Translations under genes and position numbers: made by a program | The notes under the pieces: generated by a model | Told to the model about the DNA's origin: nothing | The model's input: the letters and a program-made list of their open reading frames with translations, nothing else | The model's database searches: none | From: Kytococcus schroeteri | GTDB taxonomy: Bacteria > Actinomycetota > Actinomycetes > Actinomycetales > Dermatophilaceae | NCBI RefSeq assembly: GCF_002847825.1 | Contig: NZ_PKIZ01000005.1 | Coordinates: forward strand, 1 to 64,000 | Reading direction: 5' to 3' | Length of the DNA stretch: 64,000 bases | Shown here: piece after piece, positions 7,522-15,081 of the stretch | Position numbering within the stretch: the first letter of the stretch is position 1 | How the letters are laid out: each line of letters starts with the position of its first letter

Positions 7522-7551
7522 ATGAGACCCCCCCCCCAACGCTGTCCGCAA
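7522..7551 (-). promoter_or_regulatory. putative bacteriocin promoter with G10 tract in its spacer
   Basis: On the minus strand, a -35-like TTGCGG (7546-7551) and a -10-like TCTCAT (7522-7527) are separated by 18 nt. Ten of those 18 are an unbroken G run (7528-7537). Slippage in the run would change the spacer length. The -10 match is only 4 of 6, so the promoter call itself is tentative. Confidence 0.4.
7528..7537. repeat. ten-base C/G homopolymer
   Basis: Ten consecutive C residues on the plus strand, in the intergenic space between the bacteriocin gene and menA. Runs this long are rare even in GC-rich DNA. The observation is direct; a role in phase variation is inferred. Confidence 0.95.
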
Positions 7552-7631
7552 GAGGCGACGACAGATCACACCACATCGTGACCGAATCCATGCCGACCCT
7601 TGACCATTCAAGCCAGGAGGACCCCTCGACC

Positions 7632-8531
7632 ATGGCCACGCTCGCCCAGTGGATCGAGGGCGCCCGCCCCCGCACGCTCCCGGCAGCGGTGGCCCCCGTG
7701 GCCGTCGGCACCGGCGCGGCGTTCGCCCTACGCGGCACCCACGGCCACGAGGACGCCGGCCACTGGGGCTTCGCGCTGTTGGCCCTCGTGGTGGCCCTGG
7801 CCCTGCAGGTGGGCGTCAACTACGCCAACGACTACTCCGACGGCATCCGCGGCACCGACGAGGAGCGCATCGGCCCGGTGCGCCTGGTGGGCCAGCGCCT
7901 CGCGCCGCCGCAGCAGGTCAAGGCCGCGGCGTTCAGCGCGTTCGCCCTGGCCGGGCTGGCCGGCATCGCCCTGAGCGTGCTCTCGGGCCACTGGTGGATG
8001 CTGCTCGTCGGCGCGGCGGCCGTGTGGGCGGCGTGGAACTACACCGGCGGCAAGAACCCCTACGGATACCGCGGCCTGGGCGAGGTGGCCGTCTTCGTCT
8101 TCTTCGGCCTCGTGGCCGTCCTGGGCACGCAGCTCACGCAGGCCGGCACCACGTCCTGGGCCGGGCTCGCCGGAGCCGTCGGCACCGGCGCCGTGGCGGC
8201 CACCCTCAACCTGACCAACAACCTCCGCGACATCGAGGGCGACGCCGCCGTGGGCAAGGTGACGCTCGCGGTCCGGCTCGGTGCCCGTCGCACGCGGAGG
8301 CTGTACGCAGGCCTCATCGGCCTGGCCTTCCTCATGGTGCTGGCCTCCGGGTTGCAGCACACTCCCGCCGTCGTGGCCCTGCTCGCGCTGCCGCTGGCCG
8401 TACCCCCGGTGCGTGCCGTGCTGCAGCGCGCCCGCGGCCGGGCCCTCATCGGTGTGCTCGGCCAGACCGGGCGCATGCAGCTGGTGCTGGGCCTGCTGTG
8501 GGGCCTGGGCCTGTGGTGGGCTGGCCGCTGA
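7632..8531 (+). CDS. menA: 1,4-dihydroxy-2-naphthoate polyprenyltransferase MenA
   Basis: Integral membrane prenyltransferase (UbiA family) that attaches the polyprenyl tail to 1,4-dihydroxy-2-naphthoate to make demethylmenaquinone. The 299-aa protein has the two aspartate-rich motifs NDYSDGIRGTDEERIGP (near 59-75) and NLRDIEGDAAVGKVTLA in the second half, separated by about eight or nine hydrophobic helices. The ATG at 7632 was chosen because GCCAGGAGG precedes it by about 11 nt; a GTG at 7578 has no ribosome site. It completes the menaquinone set with menB and menE but is separated from them by the bacteriocin insertion, and it points away from that locus. Confidence 0.93.
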   Translation: MATLAQWIEGARPRTLPAAVAPVAVGTGAAFALRGTHGHEDAGHWGFALLALVVALALQVGVNYANDYSDGIRGTDEERIGPVRLVGQRLAPPQQVKAAAFSAFALAGLAGIALSVLSGHWWMLLVGAAAVWAAWNYTGGKNPYGYRGLGEVAVFVFFGLVAVLGTQLTQAGTTSWAGLAGAVGTGAVAATLNLTNNLRDIEGDAAVGKVTLAVRLGARRTRRLYAGLIGLAFLMVLASGLQHTPAVVALLALPLAVPPVRAVLQRARGRALIGVLGQTGRMQLVLGLLWGLGLWWAGR

Positions 8532-8672
8532 CCGGCTGACGCCCCACGCGGCTGCGCCCGGCCCCGTGGTCGACTCCCACCCGTGGTGGGGTTCACACGC
8601 CGCGTCGGGCGGCGCATCATCAGGCAGAACGGGTACCGCCCGGTGCCCGTCCGCCACCCCGAAGGGGACGCC

Positions 8673-9200
8673 ATGCGCCGTGCACTGACACTCACCACCC
8701 TGCTGGGACTGGGCCTCGCCCTGTCCGCGTGCGGGACCGATGAGGGCGGGTCGGGAGGGTCCGACAGCCCCACCAGCTCGGTGGGCACCCCGTCGGGGTC
8801 CGCCCCGGACGACTCGCCCGCGCCCAGCGAGGACCCGTCCGGCTCCACCAGCCCGAGCGACCCGTCCGGCGGCGACCCGTCCGGCGGCGATGACCTCCTG
8901 GAGCCCGGCGAGAAGGCCGAGAAGAAGCACGCCGGCCGCAACGGCTCCCCCGTCGCCTACCTGGTGAAGGAGGGCTCCACGCAGGCCGAGCTGGCCGTCC
9001 GCTGCGACGGCGGCGGCTCGATGACGCTGGCCCCCACCCGGGGCGGGCAGGGCACCCCGGTGGGCCCCGAGGTGGAGGTCGCCTGCGACGGCGAGCGCCA
9101 CGACCTGACGCTGACGGCCGAGAAGCCGTTCAGCTCCTTCCGCGCCCTCACCCCGACCATGGGGCACTACGAGATCGCCGTGCTCAGCACGATGCAGTGA
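8673..9200 (+). CDS. putative lipoprotein, tandem paralogue 1
   Basis: A 175-aa predicted lipoprotein of unknown function. The signal MRRALTLTTLLGLGLALSAC ends in a lipobox (LSAC), followed by a 60-residue Ser/Pro/Gly/Asp-rich linker, a Lys-rich patch (EKAEKKHAGRN) and one C-terminal beta-rich domain of about 80 aa with two cysteines (RCDGGGS and VACDGE). The domain matches the second domain of the next gene in cysteine spacing and in its ending (FSSFRALTP, GHYEIAV versus FTFLQVAP, GRYEVAV). The start ATG follows GAAGGGGA. It probably sits on the outer face of the membrane. No known family is recognised. Confidence 0.8.
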   Translation: MRRALTLTTLLGLGLALSACGTDEGGSGGSDSPTSSVGTPSGSAPDDSPAPSEDPSGSTSPSDPSGGDPSGGDDLLEPGEKAEKKHAGRNGSPVAYLVKEGSTQAELAVRCDGGGSMTLAPTRGGQGTPVGPEVEVACDGERHDLTLTAEKPFSSFRALTPTMGHYEIAVLSTMQ

Positions 9201-9250
9201 GGCCCGCACAATGAGACCCGTGCGCTGACACCGCATCACGATCCGGTCAC

Positions 9251-9317
9251 GAGTGGCCCGGTCCCGCCCACCGACGCACGTCGGGGCGCGAGGATCGGGC
9301 CACTCCCGTCTGGGAGT
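9251..9317. promoter_or_regulatory. competing hairpins upstream of second lipoprotein gene
   Basis: GAGTGGCCCG (9251-9260) pairs perfectly with CGGGCCACTC (9296-9305), enclosing a small CGAC/GTCG hairpin. The right arm overlaps a second hairpin, ACTCCC-GTCT-GGGAGT (9302-9317), so the two cannot form together. The element ends 27 nt before the downstream GTG. It could be a leader or a terminator for the upstream gene. Confidence 0.4.
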
Positions 9318-9343
9318 CCGAACCGTCCGCCGAGGGGAACACC

Positions 9344-10237
9344 GTGCGCCGCAGCCTCACCACCACCGCCACCCTGCTCTGCCTCGCGATGGGGCTCAGT
9401 GCCTGCACCGGCGGGGACGGCTCGCCCGAGGCCGACGGCTCGACCACCAGCAGCACGGGCAGCATCAGCACAGAGCCCTCCACCGGCCCCAGCGGCTCCG
9501 GAGACGACGCCAGCCCGAGCCCCACCACCCACGTCGCCACCGCCGACGACGGCAGCGGGGACGACGGCAACGGCACCGCCCCCACCGAGCCGACCCCGCA
9601 GGGTTCGCCCAGCACCACCCCCCTGCTGGGGCAGGCCGGCCCCGAGGAGGAGGAGCTCCGCCCGGCCACCACCCTGCCCGCCGGGCGGACCACCACCGTG
9701 AGGACCGTCGGGGTGAAGGTGCCCCGGGGCGAGGGCGTCTACGTGGCCGTCGCCTGCGGCGGGACGGGGCGCGTCACCATCGACGACGGGCTCGGGGACC
9801 CCACGCACCTGGAGTGCAGCTCCCCGGCGCGCGGCAGCCGTGCCACCCACGTCGTGGACCCCGGGTCCTCGGTGCGGGTGACGGTCGACCCCGGCGCCCG
9901 GGCCGCCTACCGCCTGTACCGCGTCGTCGCCCCGCCCGCCCTGGAGCCCGACGCGCTGGCCTCCGTCTCCGGCGAGGGCGGCGGGGACGCGTTCGTCGCC
10001 GAGGTCGCCCCGGGGCGGCGGATGCATGTCACCGTGCGGTGCGACGGAGACGGGACCCTCGCGCTCCGCGCCCAGGGCCGGGGCGGCTCGCCCCTCGGTG
10101 CACCCCAGCGGTTCGTCTGCGACGGCACGAAGCGGCGTGCCGTCGTGGAGGCCCCGCGGCGCTTCACCTTCCTGCAGGTCGCCCCCACCTCGGGGGTCGG
10201 CCGGTACGAGGTGGCCGTCACCCGCGTGGAGCGCTGA
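9344..10237 (+). CDS. putative lipoprotein, tandem paralogue 2
   Basis: A 297-aa predicted lipoprotein. The signal MRRSLTTTATLLCLAMGLSAC has a lipobox (GLSAC), followed by a roughly 85-aa Ser/Thr/Pro/Asp-rich linker. Two beta-rich domains come next (about 115-195 and 205-297), each with a pair of cysteines (ACGGTG and LECSS; RCDGDGT and FVCDG). The second domain is clearly related to the single domain of the preceding gene, so the pair arose by duplication with an added or lost domain. GTG 9344 follows GAGGGGA. Function unknown; a cell-surface binding or structural role is only a guess. It ends 3 nt from the convergent DUF4229 gene. Confidence 0.8.
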   Translation: MRRSLTTTATLLCLAMGLSACTGGDGSPEADGSTTSSTGSISTEPSTGPSGSGDDASPSPTTHVATADDGSGDDGNGTAPTEPTPQGSPSTTPLLGQAGPEEEELRPATTLPAGRTTTVRTVGVKVPRGEGVYVAVACGGTGRVTIDDGLGDPTHLECSSPARGSRATHVVDPGSSVRVTVDPGARAAYRLYRVVAPPALEPDALASVSGEGGGDAFVAEVAPGRRMHVTVRCDGDGTLALRAQGRGGSPLGAPQRFVCDGTKRRAVVEAPRRFTFLQVAPTSGVGRYEVAVTRVER

Positions 10238-10240
10238 GGC

Positions 10241-10570
10241 TCAGACGAAGTCGTCCTCGCCACCCGCACGCCGGGCGGCGGGGGCGCCGGTCACCTGGTC
10301 CTCCACGTCCTCGTCGCTCACCGGCTGGGTGCGGGAGCGCTTCGCCTCACGACGCGCGATGGCGTCGTCGATCTGCGCGGAGAAGTCCTGCCGGGGCGCC
10401 TTGAGGAAGAACCACGAGGCCACCATCGAGGCCAGGGCGGCGGCGACCACCACCCAGAACGGGCCGGTGCTGCCGAGGTCCACCCCGGTCAGCTCGACCA
10501 CCAGGAAGAACCCGGCGGCGAAGAACAGGAACACCAGGATCCGCAGGAGCGTGTAGCGCAGCACGGTCAC
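10241..10570 (-). CDS. DUF4229 family membrane protein
   Basis: A small membrane protein of 109 aa. Two helices (about 4-25 and 33-50) are followed by a charged cytosolic tail rich in Arg, Glu and Asp, beginning PRQDFSAQIDDAIARREAKR. It starts with GTG overlapping the ccsB stop by 4 nt (GTGA), so it is translationally coupled as the last gene of the cytochrome c maturation operon. Members of DUF4229 are common next to ccsB in Micrococcales, but no function is established. A role as a small accessory factor in cytochrome assembly is inferred from position only. Confidence 0.82.
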   Translation of the reverse strand: MTVLRYTLLRILVFLFFAAGFFLVVELTGVDLGSTGPFWVVVAAALASMVASWFFLKAPRQDFSAQIDDAIARREAKRSRTQPVSDEDVEDQVTGAPAARRAGGEDDFV

Positions 10571-11451
10571 ATCCCCGAGTACGAGTGGAAGCCGACGAAG
10601 TACACGTTGACGACGGCGTAGTTGATGATGATGCAGGCGAAGCCGGCGATGGCCAGCCAGGCCGAGTGGCGCGTCCACCCAGCGGTGGCGCGCGAGTGCA
10701 GGTAGGCGGCGTAGACCACCCAGATGACGAAGGTCCACACCTCCTTGGGGTCCCAACCCCAGTAGCGGCCCCACGCGCGCTCGGCCCAGATGGCGCCGGC
10801 CACGAGCGTGAAGGTCCACAGCGGGAAGCCGATGACGTGGGCCGAGTAGGTGAGCTTGTCCAGCCGGTCGGCCGAGGGCACGCGCTCGAGGAAGGCCGGG
10901 CCGCTGCCGCGCTCCTCCCGACGCCGCTGCAGCAGGAAGAGCACCGCCAGCGCGAAGCCGATGACGAACACACCGATGGAGAGCGTGGCCACGGTGACGT
11001 GGATGACCAGCCAGGCGCTCTGCAGCGAGGGCATGAGCTGGGAGGCCTCGGTCCACCAGGCGGTGGTGGCCGCACCGAGGATGAGCAGCACCGGACCCAC
11101 CACGAACAGGCCCAGCCAGCGGGTGTCGCGGCGCAGCGACCACAGGGTGAAGCCCACCATCGCGAAGGCGGCGGCGGCCAGCGCGAACTCGTACATGTTG
11201 CCCAGCGGCGCGCGGTGCACCGAGAGCCCACGGGTGGCGATGGTGGCCAGCAGCGTGCCGGTGCCCAGCAGCGCCAGCACCTGCCCGGCGGTGCCCATGC
11301 GGCGGCCGTCGGCCATCGCGAGGTAGCCGGTGTAGGCCAGCATCGAGAGGGCCAGCACGGCCATGGTCACCACCGAGAGCACGTCGGAGGTGCGGGCCAT
11401 CGGCTCGTCCACCGAGGCCAGCAGCGCGATCGGCGCTCCCTGCACGGTCAT
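10567..11451 (-). CDS. ccsB: cytochrome c biogenesis protein CcsB (ResC/CcsA family)
   Basis: Polytopic membrane protein of system II cytochrome c maturation. With ResB it moves heme across the membrane and attaches it to apocytochrome CXXCH motifs. The 294-aa protein has about eight helices and the heme-handling WWD signature AWGRYWGWDPKEVWTFVIW in its second half, with conserved histidines flanking it. The ATG overlaps the resB stop by one base (TGATG). The whole block TlpA-CcdA-ResB-CcsB is in the same order as Rv0526-Rv0529 of M. tuberculosis. Confidence 0.95.
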   Translation of the reverse strand: MTVQGAPIALLASVDEPMARTSDVLSVVTMAVLALSMLAYTGYLAMADGRRMGTAGQVLALLGTGTLLATIATRGLSVHRAPLGNMYEFALAAAAFAMVGFTLWSLRRDTRWLGLFVVGPVLLILGAATTAWWTEASQLMPSLQSAWLVIHVTVATLSIGVFVIGFALAVLFLLQRRREERGSGPAFLERVPSADRLDKLTYSAHVIGFPLWTFTLVAGAIWAERAWGRYWGWDPKEVWTFVIWVVYAAYLHSRATAGWTRHSAWLAIAGFACIIINYAVVNVYFVGFHSYSGM

Positions 11452-13004
11452 CAGTTCTCCTCGTCCTGCGCCCGGGCGGTCCCGAGGCGCTGCGTCAGCT
11501 GCGTGTGGAGGGCGTCCACGCCCTCGGCCACCGTGGGATCGTGGCCCTTGGCCAGGCCGGCCATCTCCACGCGCGCCCCGCCCTCGCCCGGCACGATGCG
11601 GACGAAGTAGCGGCGGCGGCGGATGGTCAGGGTCATCACCAGGCCCACCAGGCCGGTGAGCGCCGAGACGAGCGCGGGCACCTGGCCCGGGTCGTGGCGC
11701 ACGGTGAGGCCGGCGAAACGGCGGACGCCCTCGAAGGTCACGGTGCCGCGGCCGCCGGGCAGTTCGTACTCCTCGCCGGGGCGCAGGAAGATGCGCACCG
11801 GGGTGCCGTCCTTGCCCTGCACCTGCTTCATGCGGTCGGTGTTCAGGGTGAAGACCGACTGCGGGCGGCCGCCGGGGAAGAGCTCGCCCTGCCAGGCGGT
11901 CATCACCAGGGCCGGGTCGGCCAGGCCGGGGAAGGTCGAGTGGGGGCCGCGGTCGCCGGTGATGGCCTGGGTGGGCAGGAACAGCCCGGCCAGGCCCAGC
12001 TGCTCACCCTCCGCGCCCGCGGACACCTTGAACGCACCGCTGGAGGTGTACTGGTTGTCCTGCACCAGCATCGGGGAGGCCTCGCGGTAGAGCAGGGTGC
12101 CCTTCGCGTCGCGGACGCTCACCTCCGGCGCGTAGCCGTTGCCCAGCAGGTAGATGCGGGCGCCGCCCACCGAGAGCGGGGCGTTCACGGTGAACTTCTG
12201 CGCGCGCTCACCGTCACCGTCGTCGAAGCGGGCGTCCACCTCGAAGCGGCGGGGCGCGCCGAACTGGCCCTTGCCGGCGTCCGGGTCCGTCTCGAAGTCG
12301 ACGTCGACCTCGTCGACGGCCAGGCGGAAGTCCGGCAGGTCGCGGGTGTCCACCCACGGCCCGGCGCTCAGGGTGTCGTACCGGCCGTTGCTCGAGGTGA
12401 ACTCCTCGCCCTCCACCACGAGCACCTCGGCACGCCAGCCGAAGAGGTAGCCCAGGGCCACGCTCACGAGCACGCCCACGAGGCTGATGTGGAAGACGAG
12501 GTTGCCCAGCTCGCGGAGCATGCCGGTCTCCATGGAGACCTCGCGCACCCCCTCGGCGCGCGTCTCCTCGCGCACCCGGTAGCGGCGCGAGCGACCGAGC
12601 GCGGCCACCTCGGCAGCGGTCGACTCCACGTCCGCACCCGGCAGGTCCACCACACGGTGGCCGGGCATGCGGGTGGTGCGCCGCGGCACGGCCGGGGGCT
12701 GCTGCCGCCAGCCGTCCAGGTACACCTTGGTGCGGGGGATGATGCAGCCCACCAGCGAGGTGAACAGCAGCAGGTAGATGGCCGCGAACCACGGGCTGGA
12801 GTAGACGTCGAACATCTGCAGCGCGTCGAGCACGCGCGAGAGCTCGGGGTGGTCCTGCTGGTAGCGGTCCACCGCGGCGGAGTCCACGGAGCGCTGCGGC
12901 CAGATGGAGCCGGGCACGGCGGCCACGGCCAGCAGCAGCAGGAGCAGCAGCGCGGTGCGCATGCTGGTCAGCTGGGCCCACGCCCAACGCAGGGTGCCCA
13001 CCAT
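11451..13004 (-). CDS. resB: cytochrome c biogenesis protein ResB
   Basis: Membrane partner of CcsB in system II cytochrome c synthesis. It is 517 aa from ATG 13004, which overlaps the ccdA stop by one base. There are three N-terminal helices (near 22-40 with a long Leu run, 80-100, and 170-190), a large extracytoplasmic domain of about 260 aa (GARIYLLGNGYAPEV is typical of ResB), and a final helix near 455-475. An alternative upstream start in frame reads into ccdA and was rejected. CcsB and ResB together form the heme lyase. Confidence 0.93.
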   Translation of the reverse strand: MVGTLRWAWAQLTSMRTALLLLLLLAVAAVPGSIWPQRSVDSAAVDRYQQDHPELSRVLDALQMFDVYSSPWFAAIYLLLFTSLVGCIIPRTKVYLDGWRQQPPAVPRRTTRMPGHRVVDLPGADVESTAAEVAALGRSRRYRVREETRAEGVREVSMETGMLRELGNLVFHISLVGVLVSVALGYLFGWRAEVLVVEGEEFTSSNGRYDTLSAGPWVDTRDLPDFRLAVDEVDVDFETDPDAGKGQFGAPRRFEVDARFDDGDGERAQKFTVNAPLSVGGARIYLLGNGYAPEVSVRDAKGTLLYREASPMLVQDNQYTSSGAFKVSAGAEGEQLGLAGLFLPTQAITGDRGPHSTFPGLADPALVMTAWQGELFPGGRPQSVFTLNTDRMKQVQGKDGTPVRIFLRPGEEYELPGGRGTVTFEGVRRFAGLTVRHDPGQVPALVSALTGLVGLVMTLTIRRRRYFVRIVPGEGGARVEMAGLAKGHDPTVAEGVDALHTQLTQRLGTARAQDEEN

Positions 13005-13759
13005 CAGATCACCGGCCTGAACGAGGAGATCCACTCGGTCTGGAACCAGACCATGACCCGGTCCCACACGCCGGCCAGCATGAGTAGGCCGAGCACCATG
13101 AGCACCACGCCCCCGGCGGCGCTGATGACGCCGTGGTGGTCGCGCATCCAGCCCAGGGCGGTGGCCGCGCGGGAGATGCCGGCGGCCAGCAGCACGAAGG
13201 GCAGGCCCAGGCCGAGGCTGTAGGCCGCGGCGAGCACGCCACCGCGGGCGATGGCGTCACCGGAGCCGCTCAGCGAGCTGCTCAGGGTGAGGATGGCCCC
13301 CAGGACCGGCCCGATGCAGGCCGAGAAGCCCAGCCCGAACGCGGCGCCCAGCAGCGGGGCCCCGGCCAGACCGGCGGCAGGCCGCCAGCGCACCTTCCAC
13401 TCACGGCCGCCGAGCCCGAAGGTCATGACCGCACCCATGGCCAGCACCACCAGCCCACCGGCGCGCAGCAGCAGCCCGCGGTCGTCGGCCAGGGCGATGC
13501 TCACCCCGGAGACCACCACCGACAGGCCGAGGAAGACCACGGTGAAGCCGAGCACGAAGAGCAGGCTGGCCAACACCAGGCGGGGGCGCCCCACGGACCG
13601 GTCCTGGGCCTGCACGCCGCCCAGCCCGGTCACGTAGCCGAGGAAGCCCGGCACCAGGGGCAGCACGCACGGGGAGGCGAAGCTCACCACGCCGCCGGCG
13701 AAGGCCAGCGCCATGGCCCACGGCAGGAAGCCCGAGGCGATGGTGTCCTGCAGGCCCAT
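13004..13759 (-). CDS. ccdA: thiol-disulfide membrane transporter CcdA
   Basis: Six-helix membrane protein, 251 aa, that passes reducing equivalents from cytosolic thioredoxin to the extracytoplasmic TlpA-like protein and keeps apocytochrome cysteines reduced. The conserved first motif GGVVSFASPCVLPLVPGFLG (about 21-40) carries one redox cysteine, and FSACIGPVLGAIL in the middle carries the second. The start is one base after the stop of the redoxin gene. The position between the redoxin and ResB is standard for actinobacterial system II operons. Confidence 0.95.
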   Translation of the reverse strand: MGLQDTIASGFLPWAMALAFAGGVVSFASPCVLPLVPGFLGYVTGLGGVQAQDRSVGRPRLVLASLLFVLGFTVVFLGLSVVVSGVSIALADDRGLLLRAGGLVVLAMGAVMTFGLGGREWKVRWRPAAGLAGAPLLGAAFGLGFSACIGPVLGAILTLSSSLSGSGDAIARGGVLAAAYSLGLGLPFVLLAAGISRAATALGWMRDHHGVISAAGGVVLMVLGLLMLAGVWDRVMVWFQTEWISSFRPVI

Positions 13760-14392
13760 TCAGCCGTCCTCGCCCAGCACGCGGTCCACCAGCGAGCGCA
13801 GCGTGGAGGCCTCCACCGGCCCCGAGACGCGCGCGGCGATGCGGCGCTGCGCGTCGAGCACCAGCGTGGTGGGGGTGGCCGAGGCGGCGCCCTGCAGCCC
13901 GCGGAGGGTGGCCCCGCCGTCGTCGGCGAGGTTGGGATAGGTCACCTTGCGGGAGGCCACGAAGGCCTTCGCCGTCTCGGCGGAGTCCCGCTGCACCAGG
14001 CCCAGCAGCAGCACGTCCCTCTCCTCGTACTCCTGCCAGAAGTCCTGCAGCACCGGCATCTCCTTGATGCACGGCGGGCACCAGGAGCCCCAGGTGTTGA
14101 GCAGCACCACCTTCTCGTCGGCGTCCTCGAGTCGGAAGTCCTTGCCCTCCAGCGTCTTCCCGACGAGCGTCACCGGCTGGCGCCGCTCGCCGGCATCCAG
14201 CTCCTCCACCGTGCCGTCGCCGGAGATGTAGTTGGAGTCGCCCTCGCCCCGGGCGCGGCCGGAGACGGTGTTGCCCTCGTCCCCGCCGCAGGCCGACAGG
14301 GCCATCGCCCCGAGGCCGGTGAGGCCTCCGGAGAGCACGAGGCGACGCGAGGGGGTCCACAGGCCGGCCCGCGTCGGGCGCGGCGCGCTCAT
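13760..14392 (-). CDS. TlpA/ResA-like thioredoxin lipoprotein
   Basis: Extracytoplasmic thiol-disulfide oxidoreductase, 210 aa, that reduces apocytochrome c cysteines. The N-terminus has a twin-arginine-like stretch (SRRLVLSGG) and a lipobox (ALSAC at about 32-36), so it is probably a membrane-anchored lipoprotein. The thioredoxin fold carries the active site WCPPC inside LNTWGSWCPPCIKEMP. It receives electrons from CcdA, encoded immediately downstream with no gap. Its start overlaps the upstream histidine phosphatase stop by 4 nt (ATGA). Equivalent to Rv0526. Confidence 0.92.
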   Translation of the reverse strand: MSAPRPTRAGLWTPSRRLVLSGGLTGLGAMALSACGGDEGNTVSGRARGEGDSNYISGDGTVEELDAGERRQPVTLVGKTLEGKDFRLEDADEKVVLLNTWGSWCPPCIKEMPVLQDFWQEYEERDVLLLGLVQRDSAETAKAFVASRKVTYPNLADDGGATLRGLQGAASATPTTLVLDAQRRIAARVSGPVEASTLRSLVDRVLGEDG

Positions 14393-15081
14393 GCCCCGGG
14401 CACCGGGGAGGCACCGGGCAGCAGCGAGGCGGCGGGCTCGCTGTAGTGCACGGCGTACACCTCGTCACCGGTGAGGTCGATGGTGGTGACGCTCGCCAGG
14501 GAGCACTCGCGCCTGCGCGGGTCGTGCGGCAGGGCGCGCCCCTCCAGGTGGCTGCGCAGCATCCAGACCGGCAGCTGGTGGCTCACGACCACGGCCTCGT
14601 GGCCGCGGGCGGCCCGGGCGGCGTCGCGCACCGCGGCGTCCATGCGGGCGGCGATCACCCGGTAGGGCTCACCCCACGACGGACGCAGCGGGTTCCACAG
14701 CACCGGCCACGAGCGCGGGTCGCGCAGGGCGCCCTTCGAGGACCCCACGCGGCGCCCCTCGAACTGGTTCTCGGACTCGATGACGCGCACGTCGGTGTGC
14801 ACCTCCAGCCCCGTCAGCTCGGCCACCGGGGCGGCGGTCTCCTGGGCACGCTCCAGCGGGGAGGCCACCAGGTGGGTGACGTCGTGCCCGCGCAGGGACT
14901 CGGCCACCATGCGCGCCATCGCGTGGCCGCGGTCGCTCAGGTGGTAGCCGGGCAGGCGCCCGTAGAGCACCTTCTCGGGGTTGAACACCTCGCCGTGGCG
15001 CACCACGTGCACCAGCGTGCGGTCGGCCCGCCCGTCGTGGCGCGGCGGCTCGGTGGGGTGCACGGTCGTGGGCGCACTCAT
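14389..15081 (-). CDS. histidine phosphatase family protein
   Basis: Phosphoglycerate mutase-like phosphatase, 230 aa. The catalytic RHGE sits in [14 protein letters not shown] (about 25-38), the second core histidine is in [12 protein letters not shown], and the conserved segment [11 protein letters not shown] follows the family pattern. The substrate is unknown. Its location between hemL and the cytochrome maturation genes is conserved (Rv0525 in M. tuberculosis), which suggests a link to heme or cytochrome metabolism, but that is inferred. It overlaps both neighbours by 4 nt (ATGA). Confidence 0.9.
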   Translation of the reverse strand: MSAPTTVHPTEPPRHDGRADRTLVHVVRHGEVFNPEKVLYGRLPGYHLSDRGHAMARMVAESLRGHDVTHLVASPLERAQETAAPVAELTGLEVHTDVRVIESENQFEGRRVGSSKGALRDPRSWPVLWNPLRPSWGEPYRVIAARMDAAVRDAARAARGHEAVVVSHQLPVWMLRSHLEGRALPHDPRRRECSLASVTTIDLTGDEVYAVHYSEPAASLLPGASPVPGA

